Assembly (NCBI GenBank): GCA_949295645.1
Contig: CASFLY010000100.1
Span: 1-63,010 of the forward strand
Direction of reading: 5' to 3'
Source of the DNA: an uncultured Bacteroidales bacterium
GTDB lineage: Bacteria; Bacteroidota; Bacteroidia; Bacteroidales; UBA932
DNA: 63,010 nucleotides
Shown here: piece after piece, positions 7,724 through 17,252 of the stretch
How positions within the stretch are numbered: position 1 is the stretch's first letter
Layout of the letters: each line of letters starts with the position of its first letter
Notes under the pieces: model-generated
Told to the model about the DNA's origin: nothing
Database searches by the model: none
What the model saw: the letters and a program-made list of their open reading frames with translations, nothing else
Made by a program: the position numbers and the translations under genes

Positions 7724-10700
7724 ATGGCCACGAATATAGACAACCGCCACATAAGGGTATTCATCTCATCCACATTCAATGACATGCAGGCCGAACGGGA
7801 CGAACTCGTCTCCAAAATATTCCCGATACTGCGGAAAAAGGCGGCCGAAAGGAATGTTACAGTCACCGACATCGACCTGAGGTGGGGAATTACCGAGGAA
7901 GAATCCCGCAACGGAAAGGTGATAGACATCTGTCTGGACGAAATCGAGAAATCGCATCCTTTCTTCATCGGACTGCTTGGCAGCCGGTACGGATGGGCCC
8001 CTGCGGAAGACGCCGGGACGGATTACGGAGCCGGCATAGAACCACGGCACCGGTGGGTCATCGACGATATCAGAAACGGGCTCAGCATTACCGAAGTGGA
8101 GATCCGGTACGGAGCCCTGAGGAGCGACAGCCCGGTCCACGGCAGTTTTTTCCTGAAAGACTGCGATGAACGGAGCATCGACCCGAGGCAGGCCAGACTG
8201 AGAAAGGAAATCCGGGAGCAGGACCGGTATGAAGTGTTCAGCTACGGCTCTTTGGACGAATTCACAGGCCAGGTCATCGGGAGTTTCGGCAGGCTGCTCG
8301 ACTCATTATATCCCGAAGGAAGCGGCGACAGTCTCGAAAGCAGGCGGGCCCAGCAAAGATACTACCTGCAGCAGAAGACCATGCACTATATCCCGGACAA
8401 GGCCACGGACAGGCAGATGGCGGAGTTCCTGCAAGGACCGCGGGCCAATCTTCTGATAACCGGGACAGGCGGCATGGGCAAATCCACCCTGCTGGCATGG
8501 TACGCGCTCCGGCTTATGGAAGACGGGGAGCGGGATGTGATAGCATTCTTTGCAGGGAACAGCGCCCACAACGCCACATTCTCGGATGCCGCCTCATGGC
8601 TGTGCAGGAATCTTTCGGATTATTACGGGATAGAATCCGACCATTCGGAAGATCCGGCAGCCGGGCTCGGGAAAATGGTCCGGCAAATCGGAACAGACAG
8701 AAAACTCGTCGTGATAATCGACGGAATAAACCAGCTTGGCGGAGACAAGGGCAGGAATCCGGTATGGTGGCCGGAGTGGCCGGAAAACGTCAAGGTGATC
8801 TTCTCGTCCCCGCAGGACGCCGAAATAATAAAAGAACTCGACCTTAGCGAGTGGGAACGTATCCGCGTAGGGAAAATGACGATAGACAGGCGCATAGAAC
8901 TGGCGGAAAAATATTTCAGCAGATACAGGAAAGTATTGTCCCGGAAACAGAAAGACCTGATAGGAAGCGGCTGGCCGCTCCTGGACAATACCCTGATATA
9001 TGTCAGCTTCCTTGACGAGCTCCGGCGTTTCGGTTCGTTCGGGGATTTGGACAGGTTCATTTCCTCCCTTGCCGGATGCAGGAATTCCGATGAATTTTTC
9101 TCGAAGATCCTGGACCGGCAGGAAAGTCTGTTCAGGGACAGCCGGGAGGACGGCCTTGTCCGGGATGTCATGACGCTGCTCCATCTTTCGGAGGCCGGGC
9201 TGACGGAGACCCAGCTGCTTTCCATCACCGGGGCGTCCCGGATCTCGCTTTCTCAGATCCTCGGCATGAACGACATGCATCTTGCCGTAAGGGACGGAAG
9301 GGTGACGGAAGCGCACATGATGTTCAGGAATGCCGTCTCCGCAAAATATCTCGCCGACAAGGACTATGAGACAGCCCAGCGGAAAAGGCTCATAAGATAC
9401 TTCGAAAACAATGAAGATGACGGTCAGAGACTGACGGAACTTCCGTACCAGTACAACAGGATAAAGGACTACGACTCGCTTTACCGGTGCATCTGCACGA
9501 AGGAAGTCCTCTCCCGTTTCACGGGAAACGGCAGAAAGGACATTTACGCACGGTACTGGAGAAAACTTGCAGACATCGACCCGAAACGGTACGATATCCT
9601 CGGCTGCCTGTACGACCTCCTGGCAGACAGCAAGACAGAGGAGACTGCCGCCTTGCGATATGTCTGGCTGCCCGTATTCTTCAACGATGTCCTGCAGCTG
9701 TCGAACATAGCTTCCGTCCACATGAAATCGCCGGAGACTTCCCGGAGGCTGACGGAAGCGATGCTGAAAGTCCTCGAAAACGAACACGGGGACGAATACG
9801 AAGAATTCCGGCATTCCGCCGCCGCCAGCTTAGCCTCAGCCGAAAGCCTCAGCCACAACTGGAAGAAGGCCCTCCTGCATTTCCGGCAGATGCTCGAAGA
9901 AGACGATGCGGATATGGGCTCAGCCATAGTCAGCAACATCGGGGAAATGTTCCTCTCGATGTACGAGGAGCTGAAAGACGGGAAATATATAGAATACGCC
10001 GAAAGCATCCTCAAAGCCGTGATGCAGGCAAGGGAAAGGCGTTATAAAGGGAAACCGTCCGCGGAACTTGCCGTGGCCTATGCCAATTACGGGGCCGCGC
10101 TCAATTATGTTTCTTTTGAAAAAAGTACGGAATACAGCCTGAAAAGCATCGCGATGTACAAGTCCGTCGACGGGGCGGACAGCCTTGATGCAGCCATAGA
10201 ATACAGCAACCTTGCAACCAGGTATTCCCTCATCGAGCCGCAAAAAGCCCTGGATTATGGAGAAGAAGCCATGCGCATATTCAGGGCGTCAGGGGGCGAG
10301 GAATCCGTACACACCGTGGAGACACACCTTCTTTTAGGCAAGATCTGCATGAATCTCGGGGACTACGACAGCGCCTGCGGGCATTATGAGGCGGCATCAG
10401 TAAGGCCGGAGGCGGCAGAGAACGCCGGGTTAGGGCCTTGCGGCATATACGACCTCCTGTTCAGGGCCTGTTACTTCAGCGGAAGATACGGAGAAGCCGT
10501 CCGCACGATGGAAAAAGCCATGGAAATCGCCGGGAATGACAGCCCGGACAATATCCGCAGATGGGCAGATACCGGGAAAGCGTACCTCAAGCTCAAGGAC
10601 TCCGCCTCCTGCCGCCGCTGCTATGAGAAAGCGATAAGTCTTGCAAGGGAATCGGGAGACCGCGGCGCGGAACTGGACAACTGCTACTACTATTCTATGG

Positions 10701-12301
10701 CCCTCAATGAAATGGGGAATAGCGTAGAATCGAATGAAATGCTTTCCCTCATCATATCGAAAGCCGGAGAATACGGGCTCGAAGAAAGCAAGGTCGTGGC
10801 ATACTCGCTCTACAACAGGGCCATGACCGGAATACTTGCCGGAGAAAAGCCTCAGAACGGCATTGCCGACATCGAAAGGGCCATAACCATCCTTGAAAAC
10901 AGGTACGGCGATGATTTCCGGCTGATCGAAGAGTACCGTAACGGACTGGAGACGGCCTACGCCAAACTTGGCGGGGACAGCCCTGAAGACGGGGACAATG
11001 AGATTCCCGAGGCGGAAGAGATGAAGACCTGCCTCGGGGAAGGGAGAGAGGAAATCCTGGATCTTTTTGCCTCCGGGATGTCCGATTTCAGGCGGCATCT
11101 GTATCCGTCGGCCGTATATAAGTTCGAAACCGTGCTGAAAAGCATTGCCGGCAGCGGGCTTCTGTCCGCCCAAGGCCTGGCAAAAAGGTATCTTGCCTTT
11201 GCGGAAGAACTGATTTTCCGTGCCGGAGAAGGGCAGTACACTGCTGCCGGCATCAGAGAGACATATCTCGCCGCGATAAACGATGCGATGGCGGACAACA
11301 ACATGGCCCTTGCCCGGAAGACAAGCCACGACTATGCCGAATTCTGCTGGGTTCTCGGTGATTTCCATGCGGCGGAACTCGGCTACTGGGACGAACTTCT
11401 GTTCGGATATTACGGACAGGATTTCTATTCGTTCGAATCGGCCAGGGCATTCTACAATCTCGGCCCGGCAATCGAGAAACAGTATGACTCCGACTCCATG
11501 GTTTCTCTGATGCTCGCGGTATACAGTCTCAGCTACACCATAAACCTCGATTCCGGAAACAGATCCGAAGAACTGGACGAGGGACTTGAACAAAGTCTCG
11601 GATATTATGCCGAAGAAGCCGGGATAGAAGGCCGGTACACGATAAATCCCGGAGAGTCCGTAAAAACACTCATCGGCTATTTGGACACGTCGGATTACAG
11701 CCGCAGGTATCTGATGATTATGGCCATGGCTTACTGGATGTTCAAGTACTACTCTGTCGCCGGGGCAAACGACAAGGCGAAAGAACTCGACTTCCGTTGC
11801 GAATACGTGCGGGCGGCAATTTGCGAAGGGCAGATCCGGATAGCCAAGGATATGATAGAGAGGGACTACCCCCTGTTCGAGGAATACGGAGACCCGGAAC
11901 TGCTCGACAGAATTAGGATGCTTCTGTGCGGATACTATGTCCATGTGCATGATACTGATGCGGCATACGAAGTCTGCAGGAAATACGGTATCGACGAACG
12001 CCGCGTCGGGGTTCTGGAAGAACCATACTGTCCGTGCACCTGCGCATACCGGGACGGCCGCACGGAAGAAGCGGAAGAGATGGCTGCGGCTCTGATGGAA
12101 AAGGACGGGCAGGAGCTGCGGGAAAGCGAATGCTATGATATGGTTCTGTACAACAGCCTTGCCGGCAACAGGTACGAAGCCCGGAAATATGCGGAAATCT
12201 GGAAAGGGAAAACGGTCGGATGCGGACGGGAGGATGCGGAACTTTTCCGTCCGGCATACAGAAAAATAGCCGGCATCGCAAATCTTCCGGAATGGAATTA
12301 A
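7724..12301 (+). CDS. DUF4062-STAND NTPase-TPR giant protein
   Basis: A 1525-residue signal-transduction ATPase. Residues 1-210 form a DUF4062 domain (IRVFISSTFNDMQAERDEL, DIDLRWGITEEES, PFFIGLLGSRYGW), a TIR-like fold found at the N-terminus of NACHT/STAND proteins such as TEP1 and NPHP3 relatives. A P-loop NTPase follows, with Walker A GTGGMGKST near 246-254 and Walker B KLVVIIDGINQLGG near 327-338. A helical or winged-helix section (about 400-560) precedes many TPR-like helical hairpins from about 580 to the C-terminus. This matches switch proteins that sense a trigger through the repeats and oligomerise, as in Avs-type antiphage proteins, but no known effector nuclease is fused. It is followed by a small unknown gene and converges on a channel/RyR pair. 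The trigger is unknown. Confidence 0.82.
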   Translation: MATNIDNRHIRVFISSTFNDMQAERDELVSKIFPILRKKAAERNVTVTDIDLRWGITEEESRNGKVIDICLDEIEKSHPFFIGLLGSRYGWAPAEDAGTDYGAGIEPRHRWVIDDIRNGLSITEVEIRYGALRSDSPVHGSFFLKDCDERSIDPRQARLRKEIREQDRYEVFSYGSLDEFTGQVIGSFGRLLDSLYPEGSGDSLESRRAQQRYYLQQKTMHYIPDKATDRQMAEFLQGPRANLLITGTGGMGKSTLLAWYALRLMEDGERDVIAFFAGNSAHNATFSDAASWLCRNLSDYYGIESDHSEDPAAGLGKMVRQIGTDRKLVVIIDGINQLGGDKGRNPVWWPEWPENVKVIFSSPQDAEIIKELDLSEWERIRVGKMTIDRRIELAEKYFSRYRKVLSRKQKDLIGSGWPLLDNTLIYVSFLDELRRFGSFGDLDRFISSLAGCRNSDEFFSKILDRQESLFRDSREDGLVRDVMTLLHLSEAGLTETQLLSITGASRISLSQILGMNDMHLAVRDGRVTEAHMMFRNAVSAKYLADKDYETAQRKRLIRYFENNEDDGQRLTELPYQYNRIKDYDSLYRCICTKEVLSRFTGNGRKDIYARYWRKLADIDPKRYDILGCLYDLLADSKTEETAALRYVWLPVFFNDVLQLSNIASVHMKSPETSRRLTEAMLKVLENEHGDEYEEFRHSAAASLASAESLSHNWKKALLHFRQMLEEDDADMGSAIVSNIGEMFLSMYEELKDGKYIEYAESILKAVMQARERRYKGKPSAELAVAYANYGAALNYVSFEKSTEYSLKSIAMYKSVDGADSLDAAIEYSNLATRYSLIEPQKALDYGEEAMRIFRASGGEESVHTVETHLLLGKICMNLGDYDSACGHYEAASVRPEAAENAGLGPCGIYDLLFRACYFSGRYGEAVRTMEKAMEIAGNDSPDNIRRWADTGKAYLKLKDSASCRRCYEKAISLARESGDRGAELDNCYYYSMALNEMGNSVESNEMLSLIISKAGEYGLEESKVVAYSLYNRAMTGILAGEKPQNGIADIERAITILENRYGDDFRLIEEYRNGLETAYAKLGGDSPEDGDNEIPEAEEMKTCLGEGREEILDLFASGMSDFRRHLYPSAVYKFETVLKSIAGSGLLSAQGLAKRYLAFAEELIFRAGEGQYTAAGIRETYLAAINDAMADNNMALARKTSHDYAEFCWVLGDFHAAELGYWDELLFGYYGQDFYSFESARAFYNLGPAIEKQYDSDSMVSLMLAVYSLSYTINLDSGNRSEELDEGLEQSLGYYAEEAGIEGRYTINPGESVKTLIGYLDTSDYSRRYLMIMAMAYWMFKYYSVAGANDKAKELDFRCEYVRAAICEGQIRIAKDMIERDYPLFEEYGDPELLDRIRMLLCGYYVHVHDTDAAYEVCRKYGIDERRVGVLEEPYCPCTCAYRDGRTEEAEEMAAALMEKDGQELRESECYDMVLYNSLAGNRYEARKYAEIWKGKTVGCGREDAELFRPAYRKIAGIANLPEWN

Positions 12302-12303
12302 AG

Positions 12304-12363
12304 GAACATGAGTCCGACGGATCCATATTGCCCGGAACCGGAGAATTCATCGAACCGACGTTG
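12304..12363 (+). repeat. Degenerate copy of the 60-bp palindromic repeat
   Basis: The right arm aattcatcgaaccgacgtt and the loop tail cggaaccggag align with the clean copies at 22438 and 61628, while the left arm has diverged. As with those copies, it ends just before a start codon (ATG at 12381). Confidence 0.45.
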
Positions 12364-12380
12364 AAGAAAATGCAGAGAAT

Positions 12381-13082
12381 ATGAAAATAGCGGATATAAA
12401 AGACATAATCGACGAGACGCTCGACTCGGCGGCACTGCCGGAGGACACGGAGATAAGGGAACTCCTTGCCCGGATGGATGCGGCAAACGGCGACGAACAG
12501 GAATGCGCGATGATTGCAGAGGAAATCTGCGGCATAATCAGACGTTCGGACACGGTTCCCTGGAATCTCGGCAGCAACGAGGATCTGCTCCTTGCCCATA
12601 CGATTTGGGTAAAGGCGGCAAATGACAATGATACATATCTTCTGAAATACGCATTGACAGTACTGCACAACCGCTATATGCTCGGGGATATGCTGGAACA
12701 GGGCTTTGCCGCGGAAGAACTGATGAAAATCTTCATCTACTGCAGGGAACATGTCCTCAATCTTCTGGAACTGTTCGCCACGACAGCCGCGGAAGACCCT
12801 TTTTACGGCCGTTTTTTAGACAAGGAAGACATGGAACCGGCAGACGGGAACCGGTTATATGCAGAACTCATAAGAGCCGTACTCCCGTCCCTGTCCTGGC
12901 TCTTGGAAAATCACCCGGATTATCCATGCTTTATGAAGCCGGAGGATATTGAAGATTTTCAGAATACCGTCTGCGGCGGAGGCGGGGGCGGGAAAGCCTC
13001 CCTTCCGAAATTTTCGGCTTTCTGCCGCATGCTGTATGCCGCCCCTTTCCCGTCACTTCGAGCAATGTCATCCCAAGCGTAG
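12381..13082 (+). CDS. Unknown helical protein downstream of the STAND gene
   Basis: A 233-residue, mostly helical acidic protein with no signal peptide, membrane segment or motif that I recognise. It follows the STAND gene after 79 bases on the same strand, so they probably share a transcript and it may be a partner. The final 30 or so residues after a run of six glycines (near 12976-12993) look unnatural. They run into an interspersed repeat (tcatcccaagcg, 13069-13080) that supplies the stop codon, so the original C-terminus may have been replaced by a frameshift or repeat insertion. Confidence 0.55.
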   Translation: MKIADIKDIIDETLDSAALPEDTEIRELLARMDAANGDEQECAMIAEEICGIIRRSDTVPWNLGSNEDLLLAHTIWVKAANDNDTYLLKYALTVLHNRYMLGDMLEQGFAAEELMKIFIYCREHVLNLLELFATTAAEDPFYGRFLDKEDMEPADGNRLYAELIRAVLPSLSWLLENHPDYPCFMKPEDIEDFQNTVCGGGGGGKASLPKFSAFCRMLYAAPFPSLRAMSSQA

Positions 13083-13088
13083 TCGATA
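13067..13088 (-). repeat. Interspersed short repeat in the convergent gap
   Basis: On the minus strand this reads as the TCGACTACGCTTGGGATGAC variant of the repeat seen at 37501 and 57941. It provides the stop region of the plus-strand gene and lies just past the end of the channel gene. Confidence 0.5.
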
Positions 13089-15134
13089 TTATTCATCCTT
13101 TGTCGGCAGATTCCTCCGCTCCGGACTTCGTCCTCCGGCCGGGATAACAATAGAGAAGCCTGCAATGGCCATCAGATACGGCAGGTTGACGATCACCTGC
13201 CTGTCCTTGAACCTTTCGTTTTCCGGCAGTTCGCAGTAAGGGACAATCAACGGGTGGATACGGTGCACATCGTCCCGCACCGCCCCGTATTTCCAGCCTT
13301 CTATGGTGCGCTCCGCATTCCACCTGTGCTTCTCCATCCGCATCAGGACCGACAGCCTGTCCGAATCGAGATCCCCGATGAAATCTTCCGGACCGATTTC
13401 CTCCGCCGTTTCGGGCCGCGACCGCACTATACCGTAACCCAAGGTGTTCAGGTATTTCACATAGGCGTCTACCTGGTACCTGTTTGCCCAGCGCATGTTC
13501 TCTTCCATTTTCATCCAGGTCATGGCGGCTTCCGCCTTCCTTTCCGCGACCCCGGCGGCATCGCCGGACTTCATGCACCCGTACAGTTCCCGGATGAATC
13601 CTTTCCGGACATATTCCTGGTTTACATAGGACGGGATCTCGTCGAGAAGCATGGACTTCGCAATACCCTGCTCCAACATTCCGAACACCTTGACATTCCG
13701 GTAGCGGCCCTTGTCATTATGAATTATCCGCCCCATATCGGTCTGCATCTCCTGCCTTATGAGCACCCTCGTTTCGCTCCTGTATATCTCGCCCGGGAGA
13801 TTCAGCCCGAGGATGATGCTTTCGTCCGGATCGCTTATGCAGACTGCCACGGTAAGCATCTGACGGGGATCGGCGGCCCACTGCACCAGGCTTTCCCGAA
13901 CCCGGGGACTGCACAGATCCTCGTTCCGGTAAACCACCTTTATGTCATCCACGGCTGTCCCGAGATAAGGGAACAGGGCCATGAAATGCTGTTTCAGCGG
14001 TTCCGCATTCCTGTCGATCACGGTTATCACCGTCCTGACACGCTCTCCGCTTTCCCGGGTATCGTCATAATTGGCGTAGTGGCACACTCTCATCGCCTCA
14101 AGAAGCAGGGCCTGCCCCATGGCGCCGAAACCTGCGATTACAAGATGCACATACCTGTCCTGCCCGGAGATTCCGCCGTCCGGAGAGAAACGTATCGGGT
14201 CATAATCGAGCGGGTCGTACCGGCCTCCTTCATCTTCGGCCGCGGCATAATAGCTCCACAGGCGGCGGGCCCAGTTCTCATACAGGTTGAACGGTCTGAA
14301 ATAGATGCCCTGCATCTCCGTCCTTCCGGCATCCGACAGAACTATCTTCTGGATTATATTGTAGGATGCTATCCGCTCCGACAACGTGTAGACAGGGAGT
14401 TCATGGCCTGCGGCCGCTTTCCCCTTGAGCCTGCCCACGCTGCGCACGCACTGGATATTTTTCGAATCCCTTCCGTAATCGCCCTCTTCGCCGAGGATAT
14501 ACACCTCTTTCGCCCTGTCTATGTTCAGACGGCCAAGCTCCTCTGCGGACTCTATGTTGCCGAAATAAATGTACACATGGCGTTCCTCGTCCCTGTCTAA
14601 ATTAGCCTGCAGGGTATGGCGCACCTTCTCGCTCTCCTGACTGCTCATAACGAGGATCGGCGCGTCCGGATCGGCCTTGTGCAGTTCCTTGATAAGGCTG
14701 ACGATGATGTCCCCGCAGCCGATTATCGCATAGTGGTCCCTTATCGACTTGTAATATGCCTTTCCCGTACGCACCGTCTCTACACGCCGCTCGATGATGT
14801 TGGAAATGGTAGAGATAAGGACTCCGCCGAGCAGGATGGAGCCAAGCAGGCTGATGATGCCGACGACAAGCCTGTTGCCCCATTTTTCCTGGGAAATCTG
14901 GCTTCCGGGATCCACGAAATTGTTGTACAGCACCCACATCTGTTCACCCCAGCCGCCGTCTTCGCTAAGCCCTACACCCAGGAAAGTCACCACGAGCGAG
15001 GCTATGACAAGCACACCTGCGATTACCGCCACCAGCAGGGTAAGCTGCCCTTTCAGCCCGCCCGAAATGATCCGGTCTATGAACTCCTGTGAAAAGACTT
15101 TCCCTAAATGTACCGAAATCCGCTTCATCGTCAA
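13089..15134 (-). CDS. CASTOR/POLLUX-like ion channel with C-terminal RyR domain
   Basis: A 681-residue membrane protein. Two hydrophobic helices (about residues 30-55 and 88-112) flank a pore-like segment YNNFVDPGSQ, like the filter region of CASTOR/POLLUX (DMI1-like) channels. RVETVRTGKAYYKSIRDHYAIIGCGD begins the first RCK/TrkA-N-type nucleotide-binding domain (GxGxxI-like), and VIAGFGAMGQALLLEAM starts a second. The last 90 residues (HRWNAERTIEGWKYG to NERFKDRQVIVNLPYL) form a RyR domain, the small module repeated in ryanodine receptors. An NAD- or nucleotide-gated cation flux is the plausible activity. Its ATG overlaps the stop of the RyR gene upstream (ATGA), so both are co-translated. 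A channel fused to RyR beside a lone RyR protein is unusual; the ligand is unknown. Confidence 0.8.
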   Translation of the reverse strand: MTMKRISVHLGKVFSQEFIDRIISGGLKGQLTLLVAVIAGVLVIASLVVTFLGVGLSEDGGWGEQMWVLYNNFVDPGSQISQEKWGNRLVVGIISLLGSILLGGVLISTISNIIERRVETVRTGKAYYKSIRDHYAIIGCGDIIVSLIKELHKADPDAPILVMSSQESEKVRHTLQANLDRDEERHVYIYFGNIESAEELGRLNIDRAKEVYILGEEGDYGRDSKNIQCVRSVGRLKGKAAAGHELPVYTLSERIASYNIIQKIVLSDAGRTEMQGIYFRPFNLYENWARRLWSYYAAAEDEGGRYDPLDYDPIRFSPDGGISGQDRYVHLVIAGFGAMGQALLLEAMRVCHYANYDDTRESGERVRTVITVIDRNAEPLKQHFMALFPYLGTAVDDIKVVYRNEDLCSPRVRESLVQWAADPRQMLTVAVCISDPDESIILGLNLPGEIYRSETRVLIRQEMQTDMGRIIHNDKGRYRNVKVFGMLEQGIAKSMLLDEIPSYVNQEYVRKGFIRELYGCMKSGDAAGVAERKAEAAMTWMKMEENMRWANRYQVDAYVKYLNTLGYGIVRSRPETAEEIGPEDFIGDLDSDRLSVLMRMEKHRWNAERTIEGWKYGAVRDDVHRIHPLIVPYCELPENERFKDRQVIVNLPYLMAIAGFSIVIPAGGRSPERRNLPTKDE

Positions 15135-15424
15135 ATTTTTTTTATTTCATATCCCGATTTGAGGATGAATTTAAGGGTCTGGACAGCCGTGTTGCGGTCA
15201 TATTCCTTTTCAGTTTCCGGCAGTTCGTCGTAAGGCACGAGACAAGGATGATGTTTAAGGGTGTCGTCGCGTCCTTCACCCCACACCCAGCCTTCCGCCA
15301 TACGGGCGGCAGCCCAGACTTCGTGAACATTCTCTGCCATACGCTCTGAAAGCTCCATGATGTCTTCCGGCAATTCTACGTCATCGGTACGGACCGGTGA
15401 AGGGATATAGTTCCTTTTCTTCAT
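15131..15424 (-). CDS. Stand-alone RyR domain protein
   Basis: A 97-residue protein consisting of one RyR domain. ELSERMAENVHEVWAAARMAEGWVWGEGRDDTLKHHPCLVPYDELPETEKEYDRNTA has the conserved aromatic and charged positions of the module (W, G-RDD, HPxLVPYxxLPExEK, DR). The same signature ends the channel encoded next, with which it overlaps by four bases. In animals this domain belongs to ryanodine receptor calcium channels; bacterial single-domain versions are known, but their ligand is not. Co-expression with the channel suggests it is a soluble partner or competitor for the same signal (inference). Confidence 0.82.
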   Translation of the reverse strand: MKKRNYIPSPVRTDDVELPEDIMELSERMAENVHEVWAAARMAEGWVWGEGRDDTLKHHPCLVPYDELPETEKEYDRNTAVQTLKFILKSGYEIKKI

Positions 15425-15518
15425 ATTATATAAAACTTGCTTTATCCTGAACCGGTCTTGTCAATCCCCGGTTTGTCATTCCCTTCCGCAAAAGTAAGAT
15501 ATTTTCCGCATTATTCCC

Positions 15519-17231
15519 TTATTTCCTCAGGGCGGAAAGGCACTCGTTCGCCTTGGCCAGGGCAGGGATGATGTGGGGGAAGATGTATTCCGTACCGATC
15601 TCTTTGTCAAGGCCGAACTTGTGAAGCGACGCCTGCACCTGCGGATTCACTCCGGAAAGGATGACACGGATGCCGCGCTTTTCCGTCCGCCGGACGAAAT
15701 TGCGCAGGTTCCTGATGCCGGTAGAGTCCATAAAAGACACTTTCCTCATACGTATGATACGCACCGACACATCGGATTTCCGGCCTTCTTCAAGCTCTTC
15801 CAGGCGGCTTGCAAGTCCGAAAAAGAACGGCCCGTTTATTTCATAGACCTCCACTCCCGACGGAATGTCCAGATGCTCCGTGTCTTCAAGGCAGGCTGTT
15901 TCATCATTCTCCGTAGCCGCCACCCGGTCTTCTGCCAGAACTTCTATGGACGAGGTCTCCATCACCCGTTTCACGAAAAGCACCACAGCCAGCAGCACGC
16001 CTACTTCGATGGCAACTGTCAGGTCTACGAACACGGTCAGGAAGAAAGTTATAAGCAGCACTGCCACGTCGGGCCTGTCGGCTTTCAGCAGATAGCGGAA
16101 TGTCCTCCATTCGCTCATATTGTAAGCTACGACGACTAATATGGCAGCCAGGCAGGACAGCGGGATATACACTGCATACGGCATCAGGAAAAGATAAATC
16201 AGCAGCAGGACTATCGCGTGGACGATCCCCGTTACCGGAGATTTCGCACCGTTGTTTATTCCTGCCATTGTCCTGGCCAGCGCTCCGGTAGCCGGAATCC
16301 CTCCGAACATCGGGGTCACGATGTTCGCTATCCCCTGCCCTATCAGTTCGGTATTGGAGTCGTGCCTGTGCCCTGTGACTCCGTCGGCCACCATTGCCGC
16401 CAAAAGGGATTCGACGGCACACAGTACCGCTATCGTAAATGCCGGAGAGACAAGCCCTTTTATCGTTTCATAGTCAAAATGGGGCGCGACAGGCGAGGGC
16501 AGCGGAAGCCCTGCGGCGAGCTCCGGGAATTTCGATCCGATAGTGGCGAATTCCACCCCTGCGAACCTGCTCAGCAGCACGGAGGCGGCCGTCCCGGCTA
16601 TCAGGGCGATGAGCGACCCCGGGATCTTTTTGCAGAACCGGCCCCAGACGATTATCACTGCAAGGCAGCACACGCTCATAGCCGTTTCCGCCAGGTCGAT
16701 CGAGCCTATGTTCCTGAAATAGCATATCCATTCGGGGATAAAACCGGAAGGAACAGAAACGTCGAGCCCGAAAAAGTCCTTCATCTGTGTAGAAAAGATG
16801 GTCAGGGCTATACCGCTTGTAAATCCGACGACTATCGGATACGGGATAAAACGGAAAATCGTACCCATCCTGCAGAGGCCCATTACGACCAGCATCGCTC
16901 CGGCCATAATGGTCGCTATGACGAGCCCCTGTATCCCGTACTGTGCCACAATTCCGGACACTATCACAATGAACGCCCCGGTAGGCCCGCCTATAAGATA
17001 GCGCGAGCCTCCGAAAAACGATACGAGAAAACCGGCTATAATCGCCGTTATAAGGCCCTGCTGGGGCGTCACGCCGCTTGCGATACCGAAAGCGATAGCC
17101 AGCGGCAGGGCTATGATTCCGACGATGACGCCGGCTGTCAGATCCGAAACGAACGTCGCCGAAGAATAGCGTCCCTTTCTGAACAAGGTTAAGAATTCCG
17201 GTTTGAAAATACCTTTGAGATTGATATCCAT
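15519..17231 (-). CDS. SulP family anion permease with STAS domain
   Basis: A 570-residue SLC26/SulP transporter. The N-terminal signature FVSDLTAGVIVGIIALPLAIAFGIASGVTPQQGLITAIIAGFLVSFFGGS is followed by GGPTGAFIVIVSG, and roughly a dozen hydrophobic segments extend to about residue 420. The C-terminal STAS domain (about 445-560) has the SFMDSTGIRNLRNFVRRTEKRG core that regulates such carriers. SulP members move sulfate, bicarbonate or other anions. No carbonic anhydrase or sulfate-assimilation gene is adjacent, so the substrate is open. It ends 21 bases before the start of the GH92 reading direction's neighbour and could be co-transcribed with surrounding minus-strand genes. Confidence 0.9.
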   Translation of the reverse strand: MDINLKGIFKPEFLTLFRKGRYSSATFVSDLTAGVIVGIIALPLAIAFGIASGVTPQQGLITAIIAGFLVSFFGGSRYLIGGPTGAFIVIVSGIVAQYGIQGLVIATIMAGAMLVVMGLCRMGTIFRFIPYPIVVGFTSGIALTIFSTQMKDFFGLDVSVPSGFIPEWICYFRNIGSIDLAETAMSVCCLAVIIVWGRFCKKIPGSLIALIAGTAASVLLSRFAGVEFATIGSKFPELAAGLPLPSPVAPHFDYETIKGLVSPAFTIAVLCAVESLLAAMVADGVTGHRHDSNTELIGQGIANIVTPMFGGIPATGALARTMAGINNGAKSPVTGIVHAIVLLLIYLFLMPYAVYIPLSCLAAILVVVAYNMSEWRTFRYLLKADRPDVAVLLITFFLTVFVDLTVAIEVGVLLAVVLFVKRVMETSSIEVLAEDRVAATENDETACLEDTEHLDIPSGVEVYEINGPFFFGLASRLEELEEGRKSDVSVRIIRMRKVSFMDSTGIRNLRNFVRRTEKRGIRVILSGVNPQVQASLHKFGLDKEIGTEYIFPHIIPALAKANECLSALRK

Positions 17232-17252
17232 ATAGCGTTTATGAAATGTTTT

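Noticed and set aside
10430..11950. Long open frame on the minus strand (about 506 codons)
   Set aside because: It lies wholly inside the STAND gene, has low-complexity composition and no recognisable domain: a shadow of biased codon use.
13254..14600. Long open frame on the plus strand (448 codons)
   Set aside because: It is antisense to the channel gene; His/Pro/Arg-rich and without domain signs.
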